Origin: Candidatus Krumholzibacteriia bacterium
GTDB taxonomy: Bacteria > Krumholzibacteriota > Krumholzibacteriia > Krumholzibacteriales > Krumholzibacteriaceae
DNA length: 20,253 bases
Direction: 5' to 3'
Assembly (NCBI GenBank): GCA_028706585.1
Contig: JAQTVX010000005.1
Coordinates: 1-20,253, forward strand
Shown here: one piece after another, positions 1 to 8,220 of the stretch
Position numbering within the stretch: position 1 is the stretch's first letter
Layout: each line of letters starts with the position of its first letter
The notes under the pieces: model-generated
Databases searched by the model: none
Told to the model about the DNA's origin: nothing
Seen by the model: only the letters and a program-made list of their open reading frames with translations
Made by a program: the position numbers and the translations under genes

Positions 1-2
1 TT

Positions 3-172
3 GCGATTTACTATACGGTGATCGGACTCGCGCTTCTGCCGGCGAGCACGATCGGCGGATGGCTCTGTCCCGCTTCTCGCCGTCGGCGACATTCATCGCG
101 GGATCGATTCTCTCGCTTATCGCGGGAACGCTCTTCGGCGCCACACTCATCCATTGGAGCCGGAAAAGATAG
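3..172 (+). pseudogene. MFS transporter C-terminal end, frameshifted (5' end outside window)
   Basis: The first 172 bases encode two hydrophobic stretches that look like the last helices of a major facilitator superfamily permease, but in different frames. Frame 3 reads IYYTVIGLALLPASTIGGWL up to about base 67. Frame 2, from base 68, reads FSPSATFIAGSILSLIAGTL and then ends in a basic tail (HWSRKR) at the TAG at 170-172. Adding one base near 67/68, for example CTCTG to CTCTGG, restores a continuous GWLWSRFSPSAT, a typical MFS loop between helices. This means either a real one-base deletion or an assembly error. The stop lies 15 bases before the radical SAM start, so the two genes may be co-transcribed. 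The substrate cannot be told from this fragment. The MFS call rests on general resemblance of the loop and helices. Confidence 0.6.
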
Positions 173-187
173 TCGAAAGGAGTCGGC

Positions 188-1141
188 ATGAGAATTCCGC
201 GCTCGCAGAGAATATTCGGCCCCGTCCCATCGCGAAGGCTCGGGAGCTCCCTCGGCATCGACGTCATTCCCCACAAGACCTGCAGCTTCGACTGCGTCTA
301 CTGCGAATGCGGCGCAACGACTGACAAGACGTGCGAGCGCCGTGAATTCTACCCCGTGCGCGAGCTTCTCGACGAGCTCGAGTCCCATCTTTCCCTGATG
401 GAGGAGAAACCGGACGTCGTCACGCTTTCCGGCTCTGGCGAGCCGACGCTATACGGCCCCCTCGGCGAGCTCATCGACGGCATAAAACGTATCGCGGCGC
501 TGCCCGTCGCGGTTATCACGAACAGTTCGCTGCTCTGGATGCCGGACGTGAGAGAGGAGCTCTCGAGGGCCGACGTCGCGCTTCCATCGCTGGACGCCGC
601 GGTCGAGGACGCGTTCAGGCGCATCAATCGTCCGCATGAGCTCTGCGGCCTCGCGAGGATCGTCGAGGGACTCGAGAGATTTCTGGAGCAGTACCGCGGC
701 ACGGCGCTCCTCGAGATACTTCTCATCGAGGGGTACAATACCGACGCCGCGAACCTCGAGGCGCTCAAAACGGCGATCGGCCGCCTGCGCGTCGACCGGA
801 TCCAGCTCAACACGGCGGTGCGCCCCGGAACGGAGAGGCGCATCGAGCCGCTGGACGCTGAATCCATGGGGCGAATCCGCGATTTCTTCGGGCCGCGCTG
901 CGAGGTTATCGCCTCCGCCAAGACGACCCGCATGCGCCACGAGGAGCGCATCCTCGTCGGAATAGTCATGCCGATGCTCGACCGGCGTCCCTGCACGGCG
1001 AACGACATCGGCGCCGTGCTCGGAATCGCGCTTCCCGATGTCGCCAGGTTGATGAACGACCTGAAGGCTGAGGGCAAGGTAACCGAGCGAGAGTATGGAG
1101 GCGTCGTTTTCTATTCATCCGCGCCCGGAAAGAAGGACTGA
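188..1141 (+). CDS. Radical SAM protein (COG0731-like)
   Basis: A 317-residue radical SAM enzyme, a usual length for the family. The CX3CX2C cluster that binds the [4Fe-4S] centre and S-adenosylmethionine is Cys32, Cys36 and Cys39 (TCSFDCVYC), with a further Cys41. The N-terminal FGPVPSRRLGSSLGID and the later TLSGSGEPTL motif are typical of COG0731, the group often annotated as wyosine-tRNA-synthetase-like Fe-S oxidoreductases. True wyosine synthesis is archaeal/eukaryotic, so the substrate of this bacterial member is unknown. The last ~70 residues, after the barrel, look like a small winged-helix domain (TANDIGAVLGIALPDVARL). The ATG at 188 has a strong Shine-Dalgarno AAAGGAG at 176-182. 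It is the next gene after the broken MFS gene and may share its transcript. Family call is confident; reaction is not. Confidence 0.88.
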   Translation: MRIPRSQRIFGPVPSRRLGSSLGIDVIPHKTCSFDCVYCECGATTDKTCERREFYPVRELLDELESHLSLMEEKPDVVTLSGSGEPTLYGPLGELIDGIKRIAALPVAVITNSSLLWMPDVREELSRADVALPSLDAAVEDAFRRINRPHELCGLARIVEGLERFLEQYRGTALLEILLIEGYNTDAANLEALKTAIGRLRVDRIQLNTAVRPGTERRIEPLDAESMGRIRDFFGPRCEVIASAKTTRMRHEERILVGIVMPMLDRRPCTANDIGAVLGIALPDVARLMNDLKAEGKVTEREYGGVVFYSSAPGKKD

Positions 1142-1200
1142 GCCTCGCCTCTGCAAGGGGCTTCAACCACCCCACATCGCGCTAATCCGCTAGAAAAACA

Positions 1201-1220
1201 CAAGATGGGCATGTATCTTG
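1201..1220. repeat. Inverted repeat in leader of HD-GYP gene
   Basis: CAAGAT (1201-1206) and ATCTTG (1215-1220) form a perfect 6-bp inverted repeat around an 8-base spacer in the 185-base gap before the HD-GYP gene. It could be a dimeric-regulator operator or a weak hairpin. A second small GC hairpin (CCGGC-TTCC-GCCGG) lies a little further downstream, and no convincing -10/-35 pair was found in the gap. Short arms like these also arise by chance. Confidence 0.25.
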
Positions 1221-1326
1221 CAGAGATTCTCCGGACGCGCCGGCTTCCGCCGGCCCGAGCAGATTGGCATGCATTCGGCGGACCGATTCCCGTGAAACCG
1301 CCGCACAACGCAATGGAGCCCGCACC

Positions 1327-2376
1327 ATGAGGATTCTCGCAGTTGATAACGACGGATGTTCCCTCGAGCTGATAAAGCGGGTTCTCACGCAAAAAGGGCA
1401 TGAGGTCGTCACGGCTGATAGCGGCGAGAAGGCCTTATCCATACTTTTCAAGAGTTCGGTTCGCATGGTCATCGCCGACCAGACGATGCAGGGCATGGGC
1501 GGTCTTGAGCTTTGCCGCCATATACGTTCACGCGGCTTTCATTCGTATGTGTTCATCGTCCTGATGACGCAGCGCAAGGAAACGGCGGACGTCATCGAAG
1601 GGCTGAAGGCCGGCGCGGACGAATTCCTATGCAAGCCTCTCGATGCGACGGAATTGGACCTCCGCGTCGGAATGGGCGAGCGCATTCTATCGACCGAATA
1701 TCACCAGATCGCGATCTTCACTCTCGCGAAGCTCGCCGAATCGCGGGACCCGGAGACCGGTTTGCATCTCGACCGAATCAGGGAGTACTCGAAGCTGCTG
1801 GGGATCCACCTCGCGCGGCAGAAGAAGTTCGCCGATATCCTCCCGTACTCGGAAATCGAGATCATCTACCATACGAGCGTGCTGCACGACATCGGAAAGG
1901 TCGGCATCCCCGACACGATCCTTCTCAAGCCAGGCCCGCTCGATGCGGCGGAATTCGAGGTCATGAAAACGCACACCATTATCGGCGGCAAAACCCTCGG
2001 CCAGGCGCTCGCGCAATATCCGGACGCGGAGTTCCTCGAGGTCGCCCGGAACACGGCCTTCTGGCACCATGAACGCTATGACGGCAGCGGCTATCCGCAC
2101 GCGCTCGCCGGCGAGGATATTCCACTTTGCGCACGGATCGTTTCCCTCGCCGACGTGTATGACGCGCTCACCTCGAAGCGCCCGTACAAGAAGGCGTATC
2201 CTCATGAAGCGGCGCGGGAGATCATGATCGAGAAGCGCGGCAGGCACTTCGATCCGGATATCGTGGATGCGTTTATTGAAGCCGAGGCGGCATTCGCGGA
2301 GGTCTCAAAACGACTTGCGGCCACCGATTCGCAGGGCGCTGAGGTTCCTGCGGCCGGCGCCGCGGCCGCGAAATAG
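1327..2376 (+). CDS. Response regulator with HD-GYP c-di-GMP phosphodiesterase domain
   Basis: A 349-residue two-domain regulator. Residues 1-120 are a CheY-like receiver with acidic pocket Asp7/Asp9, phosphoacceptor Asp51 (VIADQTM), Thr81 and Lys103 (CKP). Residues ~125-335 are an HD-GYP domain with His147, the HD pair His187-Asp188 (LHDIGK), HHE at 247-249 and an intact GSGYP at 253-257, followed by DVYDALTSKRPYK. In this family an intact HD and GYP signature means hydrolysis of cyclic di-GMP in the cytoplasm, here presumably switched by phosphorylation. The start is the ATG at 1327, with TGGAG at 1314-1318 and the receiver beginning at residue 2; an in-frame TTG at 1264 would only add a charged, unstructured leader. 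The Ala-rich tail is encoded by very GC-rich DNA. No histidine kinase is adjacent; the nearest is at 10167-11561 on the other strand. Confidence 0.93.
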   Translation: MRILAVDNDGCSLELIKRVLTQKGHEVVTADSGEKALSILFKSSVRMVIADQTMQGMGGLELCRHIRSRGFHSYVFIVLMTQRKETADVIEGLKAGADEFLCKPLDATELDLRVGMGERILSTEYHQIAIFTLAKLAESRDPETGLHLDRIREYSKLLGIHLARQKKFADILPYSEIEIIYHTSVLHDIGKVGIPDTILLKPGPLDAAEFEVMKTHTIIGGKTLGQALAQYPDAEFLEVARNTAFWHHERYDGSGYPHALAGEDIPLCARIVSLADVYDALTSKRPYKKAYPHEAAREIMIEKRGRHFDPDIVDAFIEAEAAFAEVSKRLAATDSQGAEVPAAGAAAAK

Positions 2377-2389
2377 ACTCCCACTCGTC

Positions 2390-2399
2390 TTTCCGGAAA
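2390..2399. repeat. Short palindrome between convergent genes
   Basis: TTTCCGGAAA is a perfect 10-bp palindrome in the 39-base gap between the converging HD-GYP and ABC permease genes. It is flanked by A-rich sequence and could contribute to termination, but there is no clear stem plus T-run. Confidence 0.2.
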
Positions 2400-2415
2400 A
2401 AACCAAGAAAGCGCA

Positions 2416-3657
2416 TCAATCGGTCGGCCTGAGCCTCCACGACGCGAGCAGAACGAACGCGGCGCCGAAACCGGCGAGCACCGCCGCATCCGGCGCGATT
2501 GCGCCCATCCCATACCCGAAAGATATGATCTTGTGGATTCCGTCCATCGCCCACCCCGTCGGAAACACGAAGGCGATTGTCTTGAAAGCGCGCGGGACCA
2601 GCTCAATCGGCCACCAGCAGCCGCCAAGCGCCGACATCGCGAGCGTCGCGATGATGGAGATGGCCGATACCTGCTCCGGATTGCGGAAGAGCGAGCCGAA
2701 CAGGATGCCGAAGGCGCCCGTGCAGAATGCAAAAACGAACATGAGAACGACGAGTGCCCCTGTGCTCGAACCGAGGGAGATACGAAAGAGATACTTCCCC
2801 ACGAGAAGGAGAAACACGATCTGGACGAAGGCGATCAACATCCTCCCGAGCAGCTTCCCGACGATGATGCTCCCTTTTCCGGCGGGCGAGTACGCGTATC
2901 TCCTGAGCACGCCCGTGCTGCGCTCCACCGTGATCGCGGCGCCGCTGAAGACCATCGTCATGAGCACGAACATGACGAGGCTCCCTGGAACGGACGACTG
3001 GAAGCCCGACGGCACCTTCCTGAGCGCGCCGGCCGCCGTCGAACGCAGCGTCACGAGAGAGGGCTCGGCGCGGAGCGAGTCGAGCCCGGCTTCGATTTGG
3101 CCCAGCAGCCTCGGATCGGCCAGCGACGCCTCAAATGGGCTCCCCGCGAGGCTGTCCCCTTTGAACGCAAACCCTTTCGTCCCGCGCTCGAGCATTCCCG
3201 CCTCCATCTCGATGAGCGGGGACACGACGCGCAGGAGGCATCGGAAGACGGCTGCGTTCACGGCCGCGCTCGCTTCGACGTCGGCGCCGCTCTCCTTCTG
3301 CAGCTCGAGAGCGACCTTGCGCCTGGCGAGCACGTCTTCGGTGAAACCCTCCGGGATGACGAGCGTCCGGATCGCACTCTCGCCCGCCTTGAGGCTATCG
3401 ACGACGTCGAGCGGCTCGGCTCGCAGCTCCTCGATAAGCGAGCGCGAAATAAAACCTGCGTCGCGATTGTCAACGGTGAGCCGGGCCTTCCGGTCGGTCC
3501 CCGACGATCCCTTCATGGCGAGGCCGAAAACGAGCATGAACACGAGCGGCATCGCGAAGATCCACGCGATAATCCCACGCGCCTTCAGCGTCAGCCTGAA
3601 ATCGTTCGCCGCTATGTGGAAGATGACGCGCAGGGTGGCCATCCGCATGCCTCTCAT
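2416..3657 (-). CDS. ABC-2 type export permease (second permease)
   Basis: A 413-residue inner-membrane permease of the ABC-2 (COG0842-like) family. It has one N-terminal helix (~28-48), a long extracytoplasmic region (~50-220) that is predicted soluble and rich in acidic residues, then five to six helices from ~225 to 407. That is the family's usual 1+5 layout. The ATG at 3657 overlaps the stop of the preceding permease (ATGA), a sign of translational coupling. In-frame ATGs at 3648 and 3642 are alternatives; 3642 has GAGAGG seven bases upstream and gives MATLRVIF, a natural start. With the ATPase and first permease it forms a complete exporter with two different half-permeases. Substrate unknown; such systems export drugs, lipids or polysaccharide precursors. 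It is the last gene of the operon and converges on the HD-GYP gene. Confidence 0.9.
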   Translation of the reverse strand: MRGMRMATLRVIFHIAANDFRLTLKARGIIAWIFAMPLVFMLVFGLAMKGSSGTDRKARLTVDNRDAGFISRSLIEELRAEPLDVVDSLKAGESAIRTLVIPEGFTEDVLARRKVALELQKESGADVEASAAVNAAVFRCLLRVVSPLIEMEAGMLERGTKGFAFKGDSLAGSPFEASLADPRLLGQIEAGLDSLRAEPSLVTLRSTAAGALRKVPSGFQSSVPGSLVMFVLMTMVFSGAAITVERSTGVLRRYAYSPAGKGSIIVGKLLGRMLIAFVQIVFLLLVGKYLFRISLGSSTGALVVLMFVFAFCTGAFGILFGSLFRNPEQVSAISIIATLAMSALGGCWWPIELVPRAFKTIAFVFPTGWAMDGIHKIISFGYGMGAIAPDAAVLAGFGAAFVLLASWRLRPTD

Positions 3658-4907
3658 TTCTGCCCCGTGAGCCTGACTCTGAGGCGCGCCGCTCCGGCGG
3701 CGCACGTGATCGCGCCGATGCCGTATACGATCGCGAGGTGGCGCCATATGCCGCCCCAGCCCGCCTTCTCTATCGAGACCAGCTTCAGACCGTCGATAAC
3801 CCAGAAGGCCGGAGAGAATCTCGCCGCTTTTTGCATGGCCGGCCCCATAACCTCGTATGGAAACATCGCTCCTCCGAAGATGCAGATCACGATGATCACG
3901 ACGGGGAGCATGGCATCGGCGCCGCGCTCAGACTTGATGAAGCCGAAAAGGAAGGCCATGATCCCGACGCACATGAGAATGGATCCGACAACGAGCGCAA
4001 ACAGCTCCAGCGGCGGCCCCCATTCTATGCTGAACGCGATACGCCCGATGAGGATCAGCAGCAGACAGGAGGCGAGCGTTATCGCGAAGGCCGACAGCAC
4101 CTTCCCCGCGATCACGTGAGCGCTTCGAACGGGCCCGGCGAAGATGCGGTCCAGGGTGCCGGCCTCCCGCTCCCGCAGAATGTCACGCATCGTTATCTCG
4201 CTTATGAATAGAAGCCCGATGAGAATGCTCCCCGGCATGATGTACGCGAAGAAGTTGAATGTTCCGGCTGGCTTCTCCGCAGGCGCCTCGTCCGTCCGGG
4301 ACGTGAGCGTTATGAGCGTATCCGCGACGTAGTCCTTGACGAGCGCAATTCGCGGCCCCGCGCTCGCGAGAAGCCCCGCGAGCTCATCCGGAGTCGGCCA
4401 GCGATCGGCGGCGAGCATCGAGCGCGTCTCCTGGATCGGCTCATGGAAAACGCGAACCGCCCCGCCGATCATCACGGTCATCGTCCCCGTGATTTCCTCG
4501 ACGATCATGGGCAAAAACGATTCCCGCGGATTCTTGACGAGATCGATCTGCGTGCTCTTGCCGTCCAGGACGCTCGACGTGAAGCCTTTCGGAATCTCAA
4601 TGAGGGCCGACGCCTTTCCCCTATTCATGAGAGAGAGCCCCTCCGCCGAATCGACCTCGACGACGTCGATGAGCTCGGCGAGCTTCCCCTGCTTCATGCC
4701 CTGCTTGAAGAAGTTGGCGGCCATACCCCCGTCGTTGTCGGCGAGGAGCACCTTGATATGTGAAAGCTCGACCTCGCCGTGGCGGCCGAACACGAGCCCC
4801 ACGATGAGTGTGAGACCGAGCGGAATGAGAAGCATGCAGATGACGGAGACCGGGCTCCGCAACCGCCGTTTCATGTCCTTGCGAACTATTAGAAATATCT
4901 TCCTCAT
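3654..4907 (-). CDS. ABC-2 type export permease (first permease)
   Basis: A 417-residue membrane protein of the ABC-2 family. Helix 1 spans ~19-40, a large extracytoplasmic region ~42-215, and further helices ~219-238, 265-288, 301-324, 332-350 and 388-407. The TMRDILREREAGTLDRIFAGP segment after the second helix is the cytoplasmic coupling region typical of the family and should contact the ATPase. The soluble region contains ALIEIPKGFT, a motif commonly seen in the extracytoplasmic loop of these permeases. The ATG at 4907 lies only nine bases after the ATPase stop and has a poor Shine-Dalgarno, so translation probably depends on coupling to the ATPase gene. It overlaps the second permease by four bases. 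The two permeases share layout but little obvious sequence, so they probably form a heterodimer. Substrate not predictable. Confidence 0.92.
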   Translation of the reverse strand: MRKIFLIVRKDMKRRLRSPVSVICMLLIPLGLTLIVGLVFGRHGEVELSHIKVLLADNDGGMAANFFKQGMKQGKLAELIDVVEVDSAEGLSLMNRGKASALIEIPKGFTSSVLDGKSTQIDLVKNPRESFLPMIVEEITGTMTVMIGGAVRVFHEPIQETRSMLAADRWPTPDELAGLLASAGPRIALVKDYVADTLITLTSRTDEAPAEKPAGTFNFFAYIMPGSILIGLLFISEITMRDILREREAGTLDRIFAGPVRSAHVIAGKVLSAFAITLASCLLLILIGRIAFSIEWGPPLELFALVVGSILMCVGIMAFLFGFIKSERGADAMLPVVIIVICIFGGAMFPYEVMGPAMQKAARFSPAFWVIDGLKLVSIEKAGWGGIWRHLAIVYGIGAITCAAGAARLRVRLTGQK

Positions 4908-4916
4908 GGGATTGCG

Positions 4917-5834
4917 TTAATCGCGGAGCTCCCTGCCCGTGAGCTTCATGAACACGCCCTCGAGGCTGGGCTCCCGAATCGAAACGTCTTCTATAGGTAT
5001 CCCGGCCGAGAAAAGCCGTCCAAGCGCGCCGCTCAGCTCCGATCGTCCGGGAATCATCATCCGCAGGGAACCGTCCCCGAAATGCTCGACCGTGATCCCT
5101 TTGAGAAGCGGGCTTACCTGGGCGCTCGAGAAGGCGCCGGTCACCGTCACGACGCTTCCCTCGCCGGCGAGCATCACGAGCTCGGCGAGCGTTCCCTGAG
5201 CAAGGATCTTCCCATGGTCGATGATCGCGATACGGCTGCAGAGCTTCTCCGCCTCTTCGAGATAGTGCGTCGTGTAAACGGCGGTCATGCCTCCCGAGAC
5301 GCCGTTCCTGATGATGTCGAGAATATTGAGCCGTGCCTGCGGATCGATGCCGAGGGTCGGCTCGTCGAGGAGAATCACCTTCGGCCCGTGGATGAGCCCG
5401 GCGCTCAGATTGAGCCGCCGCTTCATGCCGCCGGAGTACTCCCGCACCGGATCGTCGGCCCGGTCCGAGAGCCCCACTATCTCCAGCACGCGGTCCGTCT
5501 CGCCGCGGAGCTTCTTTCCGGCGAGCCCGTAGAGGCCGCCCCAGAAATGGAGGTTTTCCCGCGCCGTGAGCTCTTCGTAGAGAGCTATATCCTGCGGAAC
5601 GACGCCGAGTATCTGCCGGACTCGCGTCCCATCCTTCGCGATGTCCATGCCGTTCACGCGCACCGTCCCGGAATCGGCGCCGAGAAGCCCTGCGATTATC
5701 GATATGGTCGTCGTTTTGCCGGCGCCGTTGGGACCGAGGAACCCGAAGATCTCCCCCTCGCCGACGGCAAAATCGACGCCGGAGAGCGCCTGAACATCCC
5801 CAAAAGATTTTGCGAGCCCGCGAACCTCTATCAT
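4917..5834 (-). CDS. ABC exporter ATP-binding protein
   Basis: A 305-residue ATPase of the CcmA/DrrA-like (COG1131) type, driving export through the two permeases encoded next to it. All motifs are intact: Walker A GPNGAGKTT at 34-42, Q-loop Gln82, signature YSGGMKRR at 134-141, Walker B VILLDEP with Asp158/Glu159, and H-loop His191 (YTTHYLEEAE). The ~75 residues after the nucleotide-binding domain are the usual C-terminal extension. The ATG at 5834 has a strong GGGAGG six bases upstream. It is the first gene of a three-gene operon (ATPase, permease, permease) divergent from the S9 peptidase gene across a 243-base gap. A GC-rich hairpin (GCGGCG-CGA-CGCCGC, 5853-5867) would sit in its leader just before the ribosome site. 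Function as exporter ATPase is secure; cargo is not. Confidence 0.95.
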   Translation of the reverse strand: MIEVRGLAKSFGDVQALSGVDFAVGEGEIFGFLGPNGAGKTTTISIIAGLLGADSGTVRVNGMDIAKDGTRVRQILGVVPQDIALYEELTARENLHFWGGLYGLAGKKLRGETDRVLEIVGLSDRADDPVREYSGGMKRRLNLSAGLIHGPKVILLDEPTLGIDPQARLNILDIIRNGVSGGMTAVYTTHYLEEAEKLCSRIAIIDHGKILAQGTLAELVMLAGEGSVVTVTGAFSSAQVSPLLKGITVEHFGDGSLRMMIPGRSELSGALGRLFSAGIPIEDVSIREPSLEGVFMKLTGRELRD

Positions 5835-5981
5835 GCGATCCCTCCCGGGGAAGCGGCGCGACGCCGCGCCTGGGTTGCGATATCTCGATCAGCGCCGCGA
5901 TGACGGCGGAATGTTCTCAGATAGTCGAAGAAAATGCAACACGGACCTCGTCGATCAACCGCCGCGGATCTTCCTATTCGA

Positions 5982-6010
5982 TTGCTTCTTCGGACCCCAT
6001 TCCCTACAAT
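5982..6010 (+). promoter_or_regulatory. Sigma70-like promoter for the S9 peptidase gene
   Basis: TTGCTT (5982-5987), a 17-base spacer, then TACAAT (6005-6010) give a good -35/-10 pair. Transcription would start near 6017, leaving a leader of about 60 bases before the ATG at 6078. A weaker second pair, TTGAAC (6021-6026) and ATTATC (6045-6050), has an 18-base spacer. Pattern only; no experimental support. Confidence 0.5.
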
Positions 6011-6077
6011 GCACCTACGCTTGAACGACAAAGTAGTTCTTGGAATTATCACGGTTGTCTGCGCAAAAGGGGGCGCC

Positions 6078-8120
6078 ATGAGGCTTTTAACAGGAATCGT
6101 CGTCCTTCTGCAAATCGTCATCGCGGCTATCGCATATCCGGCGGCGGCGGAAATCCCGCGCGCCATCACATTCGACGACCTCATCTCCGTCGAAAGAATC
6201 GGAAGCTTCGCCGTCTCACCAGACGGAAAGCAGGTGGCCTTCGAGGTCACGCGCTTCAACAAGAATGAGAACTCATCCAACACCGATATCTACCTCGCCT
6301 CCGTCGCTGGTGGCAAGCAGTGGGCGTTCATCCGAAGCGACGCCGACGACTCATCCCCTGCATGGTCGAGCGACGGGAAACAGATCGCGTTCATCTCCGA
6401 CCGCGACGGCACGTCGCAGATCTGGATCATCCCCGTCGACGGCGGCGAGGCGAAGAAGATAACGGACGTCCCCACCGGCGTGTCGAGCTTCATTCTGTCC
6501 AGGAACGGACGCACGATCGCGCTGGCCTCGAGCGTGTACCCCGAATGCGCCGACATGGCCTGCAATGCCGCCAAGCTCGACGAAGCGAAGAACAGCAAGG
6601 TCAAGGGTCGCGTCGTCGACGAGCTTCTGTTCCGGCACTGGAGCAGCTGGCGAAACGGCAAGTGGAGCCACATCTTCATCACCGGCATCGACGGCGGACC
6701 GCTCGTCGAGGTGAACACGGGGCGCACGGATGCACCGCCGCTCGCCCTGGGGGGCGACCGGGACTTCGACTTCTCCCCCGACGGCGCCGAGCTCTGCTTC
6801 GTCATGAACCCGGATTCGTTCCCGGCAGCCTCCACAAACAACGACCTCTACATCGTGGACGCGGCCGGCGGGAAAGCGGCGCCGATCACGAGCGACAACC
6901 GCGGGGACGACAATAATCCCCGGTATTCCCCCGACGGCCGCTTCATCGCGTACTGCGCCATGCCGACACCGGGCCTCGAATCGGATCGGGTCCGTCTGAT
7001 GCTCTATGACAGGAAGACCGGCGCGAGAACGAGCCTCACGGAGAACTTCGACTACTCGATCGACCATTTCTCGTGGGGAAACGACTCGAAGACGCTCTAT
7101 TTCTCGGTCGAGGACAAAGGACGCCGCGCGATCGGCGCGGTATCGATACGGGGCGGTGACGCGTCGCTCATCATCCGCGGCGGCTACGATACCGACGTCG
7201 CGACGACTCCAGACGGAAAGTACATCGTTTTCGCCCGGCAGAGCGCGACGCGGCCGGTCGACCTGTACCGTGCGACTGTAAAGGGCAAGCAGATCGCGCC
7301 GATCACCGACTTAAACGCGGACCTGTTCGCCGGCCTCGCGATGAATCCCGTCGAGGAGTACTGGTACGACGGCGCCCTCGGAGCCAAGATCCACTGCTAC
7401 GTCGTGAAGCCCCCGTTCTACAAGGCGGACAGAAAATACCCGCTCATCCTCCTCATCCACGGCGGGCCGCAGGGATCGTTCGGCGATGACTTCCATTACC
7501 GGTGGAACTCTCAGATGTTCGCTTCGCCCGGATATGTAGTCGCAATGGTCAACCCGCACGGGAGCACGGGCTACGGGGATGCCTTCGAGCGGGAGATCAG
7601 CGGCGATTGGGGCGGCGCACCGTTCGAGGACATCCTCAAAGGCGTCGACTTCCTCAAGACGCTTCCCTTTGTCGATAGGGACCGTATCGCCGCGGCGGGA
7701 GCCTCCTACGGCGGCTACATGATCGACTGGCTCGAAGGGCACACGGACGGCTTGTTCCGCTGCCTCGTTTCACATGACGGCGTTTACAACCTCGAGAGCA
7801 TGTATGGCGCGACGGAAGAGCTCTGGTTCCCCGAGTGGGAATTCAACGGCACGCCATGGACGAACCCCGACATGTACGCGAGGTGGTCGCCCCACCGCTT
7901 CGCCGGGAGCTTCAAGACTCCGTGCCTCGTTGTGCACAGCGAGCTGGACTATCGCGTGCCGTTCGAGGAAGGGCTCCAGTTCTTCACGGCGCTCCAGAGG
8001 CAGGGCGTTCCGTCGAAGCTCCTCTACTTTCCCGACGAATGCCACTTCGTGCAGAAACCTCTGAACGCCGAACTCTGGTGGAAGACGCTGCATGAATGGT
8101 TCGCCGAATACCTCAAGTAG
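6078..8120 (+). CDS. Secreted S9-family serine peptidase (acylaminoacyl-peptidase-like)
   Basis: A 680-residue exported peptidase. Residues 1-24 are a signal peptide ending AYPAAA. Residues ~30-410 form a β-propeller made of TolB/WD40-like blades, seen as repeats such as SPDGKQVAFEV, SSDGKQIAFISDRDG, SPDGRFIAYC and TPDGKYIVFARQ. Residues ~420-680 are the α/β-hydrolase domain: oxyanion segment HGGPQGSFGD, nucleophile Ser543 in GASYGGYM, Asp624 in SELDYRVPFEEG and His656 in DECHFV, a complete triad. The propeller normally restricts entry to short peptides or N-blocked oligopeptides, so a role in periplasmic peptide breakdown is likely. The ATG at 6078 is preferred over an upstream in-frame ATG at 5934 because it follows AAGGGGG and begins the signal peptide, and because the best promoter lies between the two. 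It appears to be a single-gene unit. Confidence 0.93.
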   Translation: MRLLTGIVVLLQIVIAAIAYPAAAEIPRAITFDDLISVERIGSFAVSPDGKQVAFEVTRFNKNENSSNTDIYLASVAGGKQWAFIRSDADDSSPAWSSDGKQIAFISDRDGTSQIWIIPVDGGEAKKITDVPTGVSSFILSRNGRTIALASSVYPECADMACNAAKLDEAKNSKVKGRVVDELLFRHWSSWRNGKWSHIFITGIDGGPLVEVNTGRTDAPPLALGGDRDFDFSPDGAELCFVMNPDSFPAASTNNDLYIVDAAGGKAAPITSDNRGDDNNPRYSPDGRFIAYCAMPTPGLESDRVRLMLYDRKTGARTSLTENFDYSIDHFSWGNDSKTLYFSVEDKGRRAIGAVSIRGGDASLIIRGGYDTDVATTPDGKYIVFARQSATRPVDLYRATVKGKQIAPITDLNADLFAGLAMNPVEEYWYDGALGAKIHCYVVKPPFYKADRKYPLILLIHGGPQGSFGDDFHYRWNSQMFASPGYVVAMVNPHGSTGYGDAFEREISGDWGGAPFEDILKGVDFLKTLPFVDRDRIAAAGASYGGYMIDWLEGHTDGLFRCLVSHDGVYNLESMYGATEELWFPEWEFNGTPWTNPDMYARWSPHRFAGSFKTPCLVVHSELDYRVPFEEGLQFFTALQRQGVPSKLLYFPDECHFVQKPLNAELWWKTLHEWFAEYLK

Positions 8121-8135
8121 CGGAGGATCGCGAGC

Positions 8136-8210
8136 GGGAAAAATATAAACCGGAAAAAGGAACCAATGAAGGGGACACGCGGTCCACCTTCCTCAGAGCT
8201 TTTTCCGGTT
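8136..8210 (-). terminator. Large hairpin with U-rich tail, likely terminator
   Basis: AACCGGAAAAAG (8148-8159) and CTTTTTCCGGTT (8199-8210) form a perfect 12-bp inverted repeat. Inside is a second stem, GAAGG-GGAC (8168-8176) against GTCC-A-CCTTC (8182-8191), with one bulged A and loop ACGCG. On the minus strand the outer stem is followed at once by TTATATTTTTC, so it can act as an intrinsic terminator for transcripts coming from the PhzF gene or from the candidate promoter at 8270-8298. On the plus strand no T-run follows, though the stem itself holds T5. The two-tier structure is unusually large for a terminator; a degraded REP/MITE-like element is an alternative. Confidence 0.5.
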
Positions 8211-8220
8211 CAAGATGTCT

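Noticed and set aside
1264..1326. Upstream TTG start for the HD-GYP gene
   Set aside because: No ribosome site; the ATG at 1327 has TGGAG and starts directly at the receiver domain.
1142..1326. c-di-GMP (GEMM) riboswitch before the HD-GYP gene
   Set aside because: The conserved core and paired elements of the GEMM consensus are not present.
2267..4119. Long plus-strand ORFs (up to 528 codons) across the ABC permease genes
   Set aside because: They are antisense to permeases with clear membrane and coupling-region signals, are rich in Arg, Pro and Ser, show no domain, and reflect GC-rich codon structure of the real genes.
5934..6077. Upstream ATG for the S9 peptidase
   Set aside because: It would hide the signal peptide behind 48 residues and places the start upstream of the best promoter.
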